DNA from: Tranzscheliella williamsii
Taxonomy: Eukaryota > Basidiomycota > Ustilaginomycetes > Ustilaginales > Ustilaginaceae
Length of the DNA stretch: 64,000 bases
Reading direction: 5' to 3'
Assembly: GCA_023212725.1 (NCBI GenBank)
Contig: JALBYF010000047.1
Location: forward strand, 62,001-126,000
A program made the position numbers and the translations under genes. Below the pieces are notes generated by a model, which ran no database searches, was not told the DNA's origin, and was given only the letters and a program-made list of their open reading frames with translations. This document shows positions 10,027 through 19,882 of the stretch, piece by piece. How positions within the stretch are numbered: the first letter of the stretch is position 1; each line of letters opens with the position of its first letter.

Positions 10027-10774
10027 ATGCTGCGCACACTTGTTCGCAGGGCACAGTTCCGTAAGCCGGGGATTACGTTTCCGGACCGCAAGGCGCCCAA
10101 AGGTATGTGTTTCCGTGTGTGCTGCTGGTGCTGTGGTGGTGCGGTGGTACTGACGCTGAGTTGCGCGGGTGACTGCAGAACCGCACACGCCGCACCCGCA
10201 TCCGGCCGCGCCCTCGAGCATCGCCTCGTCGTTCGACCATTTCCAGCAGGTCTTCGACTCCGGCCCGCACTTCCACCCGGAAAAGCTCGACACGCACGCG
10301 GATACCGCATCCTCCCAGCCGCCCGCCTCCGACCGCTCCTCCGGCCTGCTCAGCCACGTCGACATGAGCAACAGAGAGGCCGCCATCGACACCCACCTCC
10401 TCCCAGACAGGTTCTGGAACACCGCCGCGCTCCGCTTCTCCGACGAAGAGCTCGACGCCGTCATGGTAAGCCCCACCCCTCCTCCGCCTTTCCTTCTCTC
10501 CGCACGAGTAAAACGCATTGCTGACCGCCAGTGCCGTCTCGCGCTTTCTCGGCGTCCCAACCTATCCATCAGACTGGAGGTGCACAATAGACACTCCGAG
10601 TACCACATCAGCAGCGCTTCGAGCCGCATTCTACCCGCATCAGGAATACAATCACGGTTTGACGCGCCCTTTTCAGCGCAAGAACGGCCTTGCATTGAGC
10701 CTGGATGGCAGTTACCATGCAAAAACTGCTTAGAGGGGGAAGGGGAGGGCAGCATGGTGGAGGGGGGAGGGTAA
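10027..10774 (+). CDS. Unknown protein with mitochondrial-type N terminus, three exons (last exon uncertain)
   Basis: Proposed exons are 10027-10102, 10179-10465 and 10532-10774. Intron 1 has donor GTATGT and acceptor CTGCAG. Intron 2 has donor GTAAGC, a TGCTGAC branch site and acceptor CCAG. The N terminus MLRTLVRRAQFRKPGITF is basic and amphipathic, like a mitochondrial presequence. The middle contains HVDMSNREAAIDTHLLPDRFWNTAALRFSDEELDAVM, which looks like a conserved core. Intron 2 is 66 nt (a multiple of three), so retention would also keep the frame open. The last exon is doubtful: the spliced frame ends at 10774, directly against the convergent neighbour, whereas another frame ending at 10733 (SAVSRFLGVPTYPSDW) reads more protein-like but does not fit the splice phase. 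Function unknown. Confidence 0.5.
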
Positions 10775-13573
10775 TCAGCGGGCGCGGTTGACCTCGACCG
10801 CCTGGGCGAGGAGTAGCTTGACGCGGCGGCGGAGTTTCTCGAGCTCGCTGGGGCCGCGCGGGGCGGAGGGGTGCTTGGGGTCGGCGAGCTCGGCGACGCA
10901 GAATGCGACTTCGTGGGCGCCGGGCCCGTCGCGGCCGTCGCGGCCGCGGCCGGCGTTGTGGTAGAGTTGGTGGCGGATGTGGCGGACGGCGGGATGCTTG
11001 GCGAGCGTCTGCATGGTGACCCACTCCCAGTGGTGGAGCTGGTGCATGACCTGCGCGCGCTGGACGCAGGAGCTGCCGACGTAGAACTGGAACGCGGCGC
11101 GGCCGCGCTCGTCGGTCACCTCTTCGCACCACGAGACGTCGTCGTCGGAGCGGTCGCTGCACGAGCTCGCCTCCGAACTCGACGACGCAGACGAGCCATC
11201 GGTGTCGGTGTCAGTGTCGGTGTCGGTGTTGGCGGGGCGCGGGGCGAGCGGGGCCAGCGTTGCCTGATTATAGCGCTCGCCCTGGAAGCAGACAATGTGG
11301 CTGGGCGTCTGCGTCTTGCGATGGCACTGGCCGCAGCCGGACTTGACCAGACTGCCGTACTTGTCCAGGTCGTTGCTGAAGAGCGACTCGACACGGATGA
11401 TGGGATACGCCAGCAGGTACCACCGGAACTGGCGGCGCATCGCGGCGCTGGCCACCGATTCCTCTGCGGAGCGCATCTTGGACTTGAGCGCGGCGCGGTT
11501 GCGGTCGAGCCGCGCGCGATCTGCCGCGCTGACCGACGACCAGGAGAGCAGCACGCGCACCGCTGCCCACTCGATCCAGTCCAGACACATCTCATCCACC
11601 GTCTTGCGCAACGAGCCCGCTAGCCCGTACTGCTCCAGCACGCTCCCTTGCGCTTTGGCCCCTCCCGCCGCGTCCGCCACCCGAGCCTGCAGCTGCACCT
11701 TGCCCCGCTTGTCCCGCGGAGGCGCGTCCGATAGGCGACGAGCACCGGCCCTAGGGCCCGGCTCCGGCGCCCGCTCGGGCTCGGGCTCCGGCTCGAAACC
11801 CTGGTCGTACTCGACCCTGTCGTCGTCCACGATGAAGAGTGCACTGCTATCGCTGCTGCTACTGTTGCCGCCGCTGCTGCTAGCGCTGTCATTGTCCCGG
11901 GCGCTCGTGTTGCTGTTGTTGTTGCCGTTGCGCCCGGCTGTTTCGCGAGCCTTGCCCTTGTCAGTACGCGCGTTCCGCTGCCTCTGATCGCTGTCGTTGT
12001 CGCTGCTGCCGGTGGAATTGGCACCTCGCACCTGCAGAGCTTTTTTCCGGGCCTGGGCGAAAGCGGCGAGGTTCTTGCGGTACTGCTCTTTGTGGTGAGA
12101 GGCCGACGAGCGGGCCAGCGCATCGTCGTTGATCTGAGACTTGAGATTGGTCACGTCGTCCTCCTCACCGGCATCTTTGCGGCGATGGTCGCCTTGGAGC
12201 GCATGAGGCCGCCTATGGGCGTCGCCAGTGGGGCGCGGCTCGCTGAGGCGAGGCGGATCCGTCCTCGATTTCTTCGAGTGTCTGTCTTGCGCTTGGTGTG
12301 CGCCGGGGCGCGATGGCAGTGCGGCGGTCCCCGTGGGCGGAGCGACAGGCTGGGAAGGGACGTCCCGGAAAAGAGCGGACCCCGTGGGTCGGTCCGGCGC
12401 TGGGCCATGCTCCAGTGGACCGGGCGCGCTGGACTGCATAGTTTCAGACCGGAGGGTAGACAACGACCGCTTAAGCTGGGGCTGCGGCGGTGCGCGATGC
12501 TGAGGCCCGTCTCGAGGTGTCTTCTGGGAAGGCTCTTCTCCGTCGGACGGGTGGGGAAAAAAGAGGGGGGAAGACGGCGAAGCTAGCGGCGACCTGGAAG
12601 CCATCGAGACAGGCGACGTCGAGGTGGTAGGGGCAAAGGACGAGGATGTCTGCTGCGGAGTGGGGCGACTCTTATCAGACGGGCTGTGTACCGAGCTCGG
12701 CTCCCGCAGCGGCCGCACTTCCGCGTCAGGATGCTCTGATTCCGCCTGCTTGCCTCGCGACGGACGCTGCCCGTCTCCGTGCGGAAGCGGATGAGCCTGC
12801 TGCCTTTCCATGACGGCGGAGGACGCGAGGAGCGGAGAAGGATCCGCTGGTGCGTCCGATCCGCCAGCAGAGGCACCGCGTTGCGAGACATGTTCGGCCG
12901 CATCGACATAGTCGTCATCGTGGGATGTCTGGGTGGGTGCCGATGACCTTGCTGGATGATGGTCTTGTTCGTTGCGCGGGTCAGCCGGTTGTGCAGCGGC
13001 GAGGGTGTTGGTGACGGGAGGATCAGGGGAAGCCGGCTTTGATGCGGGTGGAGCGAGGACACCAGAGGTGTTCCGTTGCGGTCCGACTGCAACGATGGAA
13101 AAACGGTCTTGGTCCTCTTCCAGGTCAGAAAGGGAAAGGTAGAAAGGGTCAGCCGAGGAGATATGACCGGGAGCGTGCAAGAGGGGCCCGTCGCTGACAG
13201 CCTTGTATTTGCCTTTGGCTCGAAATGCGGATAGGTCGACGGGTCTGATAAACTGTAATTCATCCTCTACCAGGCGTTCATCTGGCGGCAGAGAAGGCAG
13301 CTGAACCCAGCACCGCCAGTCGCTCTCGGGCGTTGTGCTGCGCTCCTTGGCAGTGAAAAGTTGGTGGCGTGACCTAAGCTGAGTGGCATTGCGGATACTA
13401 ACGGCGGTCGAAGCTGACTGCGGCTGTGTCTGCTGCGCCACTGCGGCTGCTGTTCGTGGTATTGTGGATGCGACCGACGCAGAGCGTGTCCGGCCTCGGG
13501 TAGACCTACTAGGCGTGGCAGTCAGTGCCTCTCCGGTTGCCTGACCCTCCTTGAACCTCTTTCTAGGCGGCAT
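10775..13573 (-). CDS. Large Ser/Pro-rich protein with DUF4211-like C terminus
   Basis: 932 aa, intronless, ATG at 13573. The N terminus is basic (MPPRKRFKEG), suggesting a nuclear protein. Residues about 150-640 are low-complexity and rich in Ser, Pro, Asp and Arg, with NLS-like clusters (HSKKSRTDPPR). The folded part is C-terminal: from about residue 650 (QYGLAGSLRKTVDEMCLDWIEW) through a CGQCHRKTQTPSHIVCFQG zinc-binding-like segment to FYVGSSCVQRAQVMHQLHHWEW and the basic end LRRRVKLLLAQA. That order of a CxxC pair, an aromatic FYxGxxC and an HxLxHW motif is what I associate with the fungal DUF4211 domain, found in poorly characterised nuclear proteins. An Asp-Thr repeat (TDTDTDTDTD) and an acidic Ser run interrupt the domain. 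Family call is moderate; function unknown. Confidence 0.7.
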   Translation of the reverse strand: MPPRKRFKEGQATGEALTATPSRSTRGRTRSASVASTIPRTAAAVAQQTQPQSASTAVSIRNATQLRSRHQLFTAKERSTTPESDWRCWVQLPSLPPDERLVEDELQFIRPVDLSAFRAKGKYKAVSDGPLLHAPGHISSADPFYLSLSDLEEDQDRFSIVAVGPQRNTSGVLAPPASKPASPDPPVTNTLAAAQPADPRNEQDHHPARSSAPTQTSHDDDYVDAAEHVSQRGASAGGSDAPADPSPLLASSAVMERQQAHPLPHGDGQRPSRGKQAESEHPDAEVRPLREPSSVHSPSDKSRPTPQQTSSSFAPTTSTSPVSMASRSPLASPSSPLFFPHPSDGEEPSQKTPRDGPQHRAPPQPQLKRSLSTLRSETMQSSAPGPLEHGPAPDRPTGSALFRDVPSQPVAPPTGTAALPSRPGAHQAQDRHSKKSRTDPPRLSEPRPTGDAHRRPHALQGDHRRKDAGEEDDVTNLKSQINDDALARSSASHHKEQYRKNLAAFAQARKKALQVRGANSTGSSDNDSDQRQRNARTDKGKARETAGRNGNNNSNTSARDNDSASSSGGNSSSSDSSALFIVDDDRVEYDQGFEPEPEPERAPEPGPRAGARRLSDAPPRDKRGKVQLQARVADAAGGAKAQGSVLEQYGLAGSLRKTVDEMCLDWIEWAAVRVLLSWSSVSAADRARLDRNRAALKSKMRSAEESVASAAMRRQFRWYLLAYPIIRVESLFSNDLDKYGSLVKSGCGQCHRKTQTPSHIVCFQGERYNQATLAPLAPRPANTDTDTDTDTDGSSASSSSEASSCSDRSDDDVSWCEEVTDERGRAAFQFYVGSSCVQRAQVMHQLHHWEWVTMQTLAKHPAVRHIRHQLYHNAGRGRDGRDGPGAHEVAFCVAELADPKHPSAPRGPSELEKLRRRVKLLLAQAVEVNRAR

Positions 13574-14302
13574 GATGGCCGTAGTCTTCGGGTGAAGGGG
13601 GATTTCTCAGGGCATCCATGGAGACACGCGCCAGTAAGAGAGCTGCTATACAGAGGACATACAATCGCGCCTCCTCGATTTGTCGTTTTGCGCCGGGTAG
13701 GTGTTAGCCAAGCAGACTCCTACAAGAGCTCTTACAGTGACAGAGCCGGTATGTATACAAGTAGAGCGGGTGCGCTTCTGGCAGCTTGAACCCTTGCAAC
13801 GACTGTTTGCAGATCAATCACAGAGGCAAGGATGGTCGGGAGAGCAAGGTAGGGAAGGAACCTGCCTTCTTGAACATGTACACGCCGGATGGCGGTGTCG
13901 CATCAAGATATGGTCTTGACAGCGAGGGGGATGCCCTCAGTACATGCATATGAGTTATATGACTAGCTGCTAGCGAGCCATAACTCCGGGAAACGGCGAA
14001 TGACGCTGATAGTTACCCGAGATCCGGATATGGGGTCAGAAACGGCTATAAATCTAACATTATTGTTGCATGTGAGTGCTTGTGAGTGCGTGCACGGACA
14101 GAGGATCTGATAGCCCCTCCTTCACACCACCTCCTCCTCGTCTACTAGATACAGACAACGCAGCGGCCGCCACTACCATCGTCAAGATCGCTGTCGCTTC
14201 AGTGAGAGGCGCTTCTGCAGTACAAGACCTTCCGCGGTATCTGCACAGGCACTGAAGCTAGCTCCTGCCAACTAGGCAGCCAGACGCGCGGCGAAGCTCG
14301 TC
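13574..14302. other. Divergent promoter region
   Basis: Between the DUF4211-like gene and the TLG2-like syntaxin gene, read away from each other. It contains a TGTGAGTG-type pair at about 14070-14086 and a TATAAAT at about 14047. No gene seen. Confidence 0.45.
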
Positions 14303-15571
14303 ATGGCTTCGCAGTATCCGCGCGGGTCTTTGTCGACACCGCCTCTGTACGCCACAGCTTCGTCCTCTGCGGTCGCTGGCCCGTCCAACTACCTGGGACA
14401 GGTTCGGTCTCGGACGCTGCTGTTCCTTTCGTACCGCGATTCTGCCGGGCCGTCGCAGCGGCAGCGGTCACGCAATGTTTTCGAGGCGCCGTATACGGAT
14501 GCGGACGACCCGCTGGGTTCGTCAGCGATAGCGGCGGAGGGCGATGCGGAGCAGCAGGGGTTGTTGGGCGGGTCGTCGCGGCGGAGTCGGGAGGGGCATG
14601 TGGCGGTGGAGGTGGACAGCGGCGGGTGCCGGTCCGAGCTGCCGCCGAAGTGGATGGACATCTCGGACGAGGTGGATCGGGTGCTGGGGTCGATTCAGCC
14701 GCGGATGGATCGGCTGTCGCGGCTGCACGAGGTACACCTACGGCCTGGATTTGCGGACAAGACGAGCGAGGAGCGGCAGATTGATGCGCTGGCGCTCGAG
14801 ATTACCAAGGACTTTCGGCGGTGCTCGCGGCTGGTGTCGGGGCTGGCGACCTTTACCCAGGAGCTGGTGCGCCAGAGTCGGCGGCAGACGGCCGAGACGG
14901 GCGCGGCGAGTGTGCGCCAGATCGCGCTCGCGCAGAACGTGCAGACCGCGCTCGCAACGCGCGTTCAGGACCTCAGCGGCGCCTTCCGCAAGCAGCAGAG
15001 CCTCTACCTCAAGCGCATGAAGGGCATGGAGGTCCGCGACCGCGACATCCGCGCCGCCCGTGGCCTCGCCACCGGCCTCACCTCGGCGCGCACCCGCGAC
15101 TCTGACCCCCACACCGACACAGCCTTCCGCGACAGCGAACTCGCCGTCCGCGAAGACATGGAACTCTCCCGCCAGCAGCTCGCCAACCCTGCGCTGCTGG
15201 AGTCATCGCTGCTGCAGACACAGACACAGGCGAGCGCCTCGGATCAGGACATTCAACACCGCGCGCGCGAGATCAACGCCATCGCAAAGAGCATCCAGGA
15301 CCTGGCGCACCTCTTTGCCGACCTCCAGACCCTGGTCATCGACCAGGGCACCCTGCTCGACCGCATCGACTACAACGTCGAGCTCATGTCGCGCGAAACC
15401 CACGCCGCCGCCCGCGAGCTCCAGTCGGCAACCCACTACCAGCGCCGCTCCGGCCGCCGCCAGTGCATCCTCTTCCTCGTCCTCCTCATTGCGCTCCTCA
15501 TCACCATCATCGTCGTCAAGCCCTTCTGGCGCCTCTTCTTTGCCCCCACCCCGACGCCTACGCCCCGCTGA
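14303..15571 (+). CDS. TLG2: t-SNARE syntaxin, TLG2/syntaxin-16 type
   Basis: 422 aa, intronless, ATG at 14303. It is a tail-anchored Qa-SNARE of the trans-Golgi/endosome system. Near the N terminus RSRTLLFLSYRDS matches the Sly1/Vps45-binding region seen in Tlg2. WMDISDEVDRVLGSIQPRMDRLSRLHEVHLRPGF begins the Habc bundle. The SNARE motif spans about residues 315-380 (QDIQHRAREINAIAKSIQDL, central Gln in FADLQTLVIDQGTLLDRIDYN). A single C-terminal membrane anchor (ILFLVLLIALLITIIVV) is followed by a short Pro/Thr tail. The order Habc, SNARE, anchor and the SYRDS motif make the Tlg2 class more likely than Sso1, Sed5 or Pep12. The gene is tail-to-tail with the PMT gene, 147 nt apart. Confidence 0.88.
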   Translation: MASQYPRGSLSTPPLYATASSSAVAGPSNYLGQVRSRTLLFLSYRDSAGPSQRQRSRNVFEAPYTDADDPLGSSAIAAEGDAEQQGLLGGSSRRSREGHVAVEVDSGGCRSELPPKWMDISDEVDRVLGSIQPRMDRLSRLHEVHLRPGFADKTSEERQIDALALEITKDFRRCSRLVSGLATFTQELVRQSRRQTAETGAASVRQIALAQNVQTALATRVQDLSGAFRKQQSLYLKRMKGMEVRDRDIRAARGLATGLTSARTRDSDPHTDTAFRDSELAVREDMELSRQQLANPALLESSLLQTQTQASASDQDIQHRAREINAIAKSIQDLAHLFADLQTLVIDQGTLLDRIDYNVELMSRETHAAARELQSATHYQRRSGRRQCILFLVLLIALLITIIVVKPFWRLFFAPTPTPTPR

Positions 15572-15718
15572 CCCCTGACTCCATCCCCCTCCACCACGGT
15601 AGAGTGCCATCCTGCGGTCAGCCCACACAGCAATGCGGTCCGTGTGTGTAATAATTGCACGAGGCGCGCGGCGAGGCGCGGCGGGGGCTATGTACAGGGG
15701 AGGGTGGGGGAGGTGGGG

Positions 15719-18628
15719 TTAGGCGTCCTTGCGCAAGTCTTGGCGGTTGGGCTGGACGAGGTCGGCGGCTTCGTGGGCTTCTTCGTCAGCGTGGGCATCT
15801 GGGAGGGCCTGGGAGCTGGGTTTGGTGGGGGGAGCAGCAGAGGAGGCGGGTGGCTTGGGGAGGACGGGGGCGGTGCCTTCGAAGAGGACGTGTTCGAGCT
15901 GGTCTGGGTCGAGGTGTGCGGGGTTGGCGGGCGGGGGGGGAGGGGGAAGGACGGCGTGCTTGACGTGGGCGAGCTCGTGCTGGAGGCCGTCCTTGAGGCT
16001 CTGGACGCCGTGGGCGAGCGCGGCGACCTGCGACTCGAGCGCGCGGAGCGGCGCCGCCTCGAACGCATGCCGCCCCGGCTCGGCCGCCCGCCCGGCATCA
16101 AGACCCCCGGTCGCATTGGTACCATCGCCCGCGGCGCCTGCGACACGCCGCGCCGCCCACTCCACCGTCTGAATCCCCGGCGGATAGTCCTTGAACTGGG
16201 CCACGCTCTCGGGATACTCGGCACAGTTAAAGTCCCAGGCATGCAGCCAGCGCGCCTTTTCGCACCCCTGCAGCGTCCACTCGGACGCGTACGTGATGGG
16301 CGTGTACCGCACAAAGCCCGCCAAAACCACCACGGTGACCACGACCGCGGCCACCAGCCGGAAGCGAGGCCGCAGCGTCGAGGTGGCAAAGTCAAACAGG
16401 ACGGCAGCAAGCAGCAGCGAAAAGTAGAGCGCCGGAAGGTAGTGGTGCAGGAAGAGCTGCCGGTGCATCAGGTAGAAGGGTAGGTAGTGCAGCGCCCAGC
16501 CCAGGACCAAGAAGCCGCACGTCTGGTCGTAGAATTTGATCTTGGAGTCTTGCAGATCGCGGAAGCCTCGCTGCGCGCGGAGCATGAGCAGACCACGCGC
16601 GCCGAGGTAGGCGAGCACCGAGGCAAAGGCGCCCCACCAGACGATGGGGTTGCCGATCAAGTAGACCTGACGATGGTCTTTGGTCCAGAAGTTGATGCCG
16701 CGTGAGAGCATGGGCCAGGACGAGGGACGAGAGTCATAGGCGTGCCGGTCGGTCAAACCGGCATTGGTCTCCCACATCACCTGCTGCAGCTCCCAGAAGC
16801 GTTCCAAAAACGAGGGTCTGCGATAGTTGACCTTGTCTGCAGGCGCCTGGTCGGCGGCGGGTTGGACGAGCAAGGGATGCGTGTTGGTCTCGACGTACCA
16901 GAGCGAGTTGGGCATGGTGGGATTCTTGTTGCAGGTGACCTCTTGCTGGCCGAAGCCCCAGTCGGGAAGGGCTACCTTGTGGGAGAAAAGATAGCAGCCG
17001 GTTAGCGTGTGCCGCAGCCGGAAGTGAGTCCGCAAGGCGCGGACGCGAGTGGACGAAGCCTTGTCGGACGAGTCCCCCTCGACAATCTCGACATGAAAGT
17101 TGTCGTTAGCATCACCACCGAAATTAGGAAAGCCGTAGGCGGTCACCTCGTTCTGGTAGTCGCTTTCGGTGACGGGAGGACGATTGGTGTCGTGACTGTG
17201 GAGACGCTTGTCGGTGCTCTTGTGAAGCAGGCGAATCTCCATGCCGTGGGAGAGGTAGCGGATCGGCTGTTTGTGGAAGCGGGTGACTTCGTCTTCAGGC
17301 CGGATGGGGTGCCCCTTGTCGTCGAGCACGGGCGCTGGGTCTTCGGGACTGGGTGCTTTTACGATGAGCCAGTCGTTGTTTTCGTCGACATGGGGGTAGA
17401 GGGTGATCTGCTGCTGCTGACTTCCGGTAGGATAGACGGAAGGATGCGAATGGAGGTAGCCGCCCTGGGTGTTGAGATGCTTGATGGAGACAGTGGAGCC
17501 TAGCGCCACGTCGGCAAAGGTGTCAGCCATGCCATGTCCGTGCAGCGTGTGCTGGAAGGCGCTGCTCATGAAAGGATCTCCGTCGCCGCTTCGATTGAGC
17601 AGCGCGAGATGGATGGCAAAGGTGGAAAGATAGACAAGGATGGGGAGACCGATGAGGCAGATGGCGCGGGCGCAAAAGTGGCGGACGACGACGCGGACGG
17701 GTTGGCGGACGTTGCCGAGATGCTCCCAGAGCTGAGCCAGGACGGAGACGCCAATGGTGCAGATGGTAAAGAGACCGACCCACTTGGCGCTGGCGACGGC
17801 GCCGAGACTGAGGCCCGTCAAGGAAAGGAGAGACCACCACTTGAGGGAAAAGGGAGCGCGCTTCTCTTGATTGCAAAAGGAGACCCAGAAAAAGACGGTG
17901 AGGGCGGTAAAGAAGACGAGGATAGAGTCGAGCAGAATGAAACGACTCTGGATGGTGAGTGCATTGTCAAACAGGACGAAGAGGGAACCGAGGATGGCGG
18001 TGGACGCTCGAAGAGAGAGGCAGCGTAATGTGAGGTAGGCGAGCGGGATGGTGGCTACACCGAGGAGAGCGTTGAGGCCACGCATCATGACGTAGGGGAC
18101 GGGAGTGTCTTGGCCGTGGAGATACTCTCTGCCGATATCCTTAAAGTCAAAGTTACCGTTGAAGCCTCCTAGCCAGGCGGCGAAAGTGATGAGAAGCTTG
18201 GCGAGGGGGGGATGTACGTCCATAAAGAAGCGGCCATGGATGTACTTTGCTGCAAAGCCGCCGAAATGGACCTCGTCGAAGACGACACTGGACGGTTGGC
18301 CGAGCTTGTGACATCGAACCAGCACGGCGATGAAAATCAGGGCGGCGATCAGGCGGTATTCTGGTTTGGATATGGCATTGCTAGCAGCGGCAGCAGAGCC
18401 TGGCTGGGATCCGATGCCTAGACCGAGGCCGGTACTATGGCCATGGCTGGGATGGGAGAGCGACTTGATGGACTTGGCCGGCGTGTGGTCGACGGTTGCA
18501 GCCAGATTGTCGCGGTAAGAGGCACTGCCAGTCGAGGCGAGCGAGGAGGAACGGTCAGACAGGGGAAGGCGAGCCTCCTGATGCTGCCTGGAACGCATGC
18601 TGAGGGCGGAAGGGCCCAGCGACGCCAT
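15719..18628 (-). CDS. Dolichyl-phosphate-mannose-protein mannosyltransferase, PMT1-like
   Basis: 969 aa, intronless, ATG at 18628. A multi-pass ER membrane enzyme that starts protein O-mannosylation by moving mannose from Dol-P-Man to Ser/Thr. The N terminus is Ser-rich and cytosolic. The first luminal loop carries the catalytic DE signature in VVFDEVHFGGFAAKYIHGRF and the MDVHPPLAKLL motif (residues about 115-145). The central part (about 345-570) holds the MIR repeats, for example HSHPSVYPTGSQQQQITLYP. The C-terminal membrane block contains QVYLIGNPIVWWGAF and LGWALHYLPFYLMHRQLFLHHYLPALYF. The GGF...GRFFMDVHPPLAKLL wording fits PMT1 rather than PMT4. An extra hydrophilic tail of about 130 aa (after residue 840) with Pro runs is not part of the core fold. 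Subfamily assignment is from motif wording only. Confidence 0.9.
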   Translation of the reverse strand: MASLGPSALSMRSRQHQEARLPLSDRSSSLASTGSASYRDNLAATVDHTPAKSIKSLSHPSHGHSTGLGLGIGSQPGSAAAASNAISKPEYRLIAALIFIAVLVRCHKLGQPSSVVFDEVHFGGFAAKYIHGRFFMDVHPPLAKLLITFAAWLGGFNGNFDFKDIGREYLHGQDTPVPYVMMRGLNALLGVATIPLAYLTLRCLSLRASTAILGSLFVLFDNALTIQSRFILLDSILVFFTALTVFFWVSFCNQEKRAPFSLKWWSLLSLTGLSLGAVASAKWVGLFTICTIGVSVLAQLWEHLGNVRQPVRVVVRHFCARAICLIGLPILVYLSTFAIHLALLNRSGDGDPFMSSAFQHTLHGHGMADTFADVALGSTVSIKHLNTQGGYLHSHPSVYPTGSQQQQITLYPHVDENNDWLIVKAPSPEDPAPVLDDKGHPIRPEDEVTRFHKQPIRYLSHGMEIRLLHKSTDKRLHSHDTNRPPVTESDYQNEVTAYGFPNFGGDANDNFHVEIVEGDSSDKASSTRVRALRTHFRLRHTLTGCYLFSHKVALPDWGFGQQEVTCNKNPTMPNSLWYVETNTHPLLVQPAADQAPADKVNYRRPSFLERFWELQQVMWETNAGLTDRHAYDSRPSSWPMLSRGINFWTKDHRQVYLIGNPIVWWGAFASVLAYLGARGLLMLRAQRGFRDLQDSKIKFYDQTCGFLVLGWALHYLPFYLMHRQLFLHHYLPALYFSLLLAAVLFDFATSTLRPRFRLVAAVVVTVVVLAGFVRYTPITYASEWTLQGCEKARWLHAWDFNCAEYPESVAQFKDYPPGIQTVEWAARRVAGAAGDGTNATGGLDAGRAAEPGRHAFEAAPLRALESQVAALAHGVQSLKDGLQHELAHVKHAVLPPPPPPANPAHLDPDQLEHVLFEGTAPVLPKPPASSAAPPTKPSSQALPDAHADEEAHEAADLVQPNRQDLRKDA

Positions 18629-19882
18629 GATCGGTGATGGACGGAAAGAGAAGCGAGAGCACAGCCCTCAGCAGAGGAATGAATCCAGATGGTAGCCGGT
18701 ACCAGCGCTGCAATGCGTCTCCAGGGGAATCAGATAGTAAAAGAGGACCGAAGAGGAGACAAAGGGACAAGCAAGACAAGAAAAGCGATAAGAAGCAACG
18801 AAGCGCGAGGCAAGGAAAGCGATATGGTGAACCGACCAGAAGAAAGCGAGGCCCCTCACTGTGAGTATTGAGTGTGAGTGGCAGTGTGAGTGCCAAAGCG
18901 CCGTTACCGCAAGAAAGTGTTACATTTCCAGGGTGGACCGAGCAACGTTACTTGCACTGCCCATCCAGATCGTTATCTACCTGATAATTCATCCATGACC
19001 CGATCGAAAGCGCGGTGGAGTGTGTCGTTTCGTCGGCCTAACATCGATATTTGCGACAGCCTCGTTTCTGCTACTTGAACCCACGTGTGGCAGGCGTTCC
19101 TATTTCAGTGTGATTGTGATTCTCATGGCGCTCCGGTGCAGGGTAAGAACGGGTGGGGGAAGCCACATGCGTGCGTGTGTCGGAGAGTTCATTTCACAAT
19201 GCTCTGTCCTCTCCGGCAATTCACAATGAGATGAGAATGATGGATCAGGCTGGGATGTCGTCATAGCCCTCTATACCCATCTCATCAGCGAAGGGCAGAT
19301 ACGAGAGCGGCAAAGACATGAGAGCGGAGTGGCGCCTATCTTGCTATCCTACATCGTTATAACATACAGATTCATATCACCGCTAGAATTGGTATTTTAA
19401 TCGCTATGGCGAGTGTTGAATTCGACATGGATTTCCTATTGCACGGATCGATGCGAATGTTTGTGTTTGAAACCATCTCTGCGTCGCGAGTAAGTAGCGA
19501 GTCGCGAGTCGCGAGCCGCTTTCCGTTTGTATACCAGCGTGAGTAGTGCGAATCACAATATAAAGTGAAAGCGTATACCGGCCGCTGCCATGCGAGCCAT
19601 GCGCGATGCGCGATGCACCTCATCCGTGTCTCCACTCGGCCTTGCATCTTGGCTTTGGGTCAATGCCTAGCTCTGCCATCGCTGGTCTTCTTCCCCTTCC
19701 ATATCTTTCGGCTTCAACTGGACGTTGATCAGAGCCTTTCGTCTGCTGGTGATACCCTCGCAGGGACGTTGAGAGGCCACGGCTTCTGCTTGCACTCACG
19801 TTGAAAGCGTCCGACCCTGTCCGGAGGGACGAGAACACCCAGCGAACACCCGCTCGACAACTCCAAAACACCATAGGCCATC
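18629..19882. other. Divergent intergenic region with short repeats
   Basis: 1.25 kb between the PMT and lipase genes. It contains TGTGAGTG-type motifs at 18862-18896, a GAGTCGC micro-repeat at 19495-19516 and pyrimidine-rich sequence before the lipase start. No convincing ORF. Confidence 0.5.
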
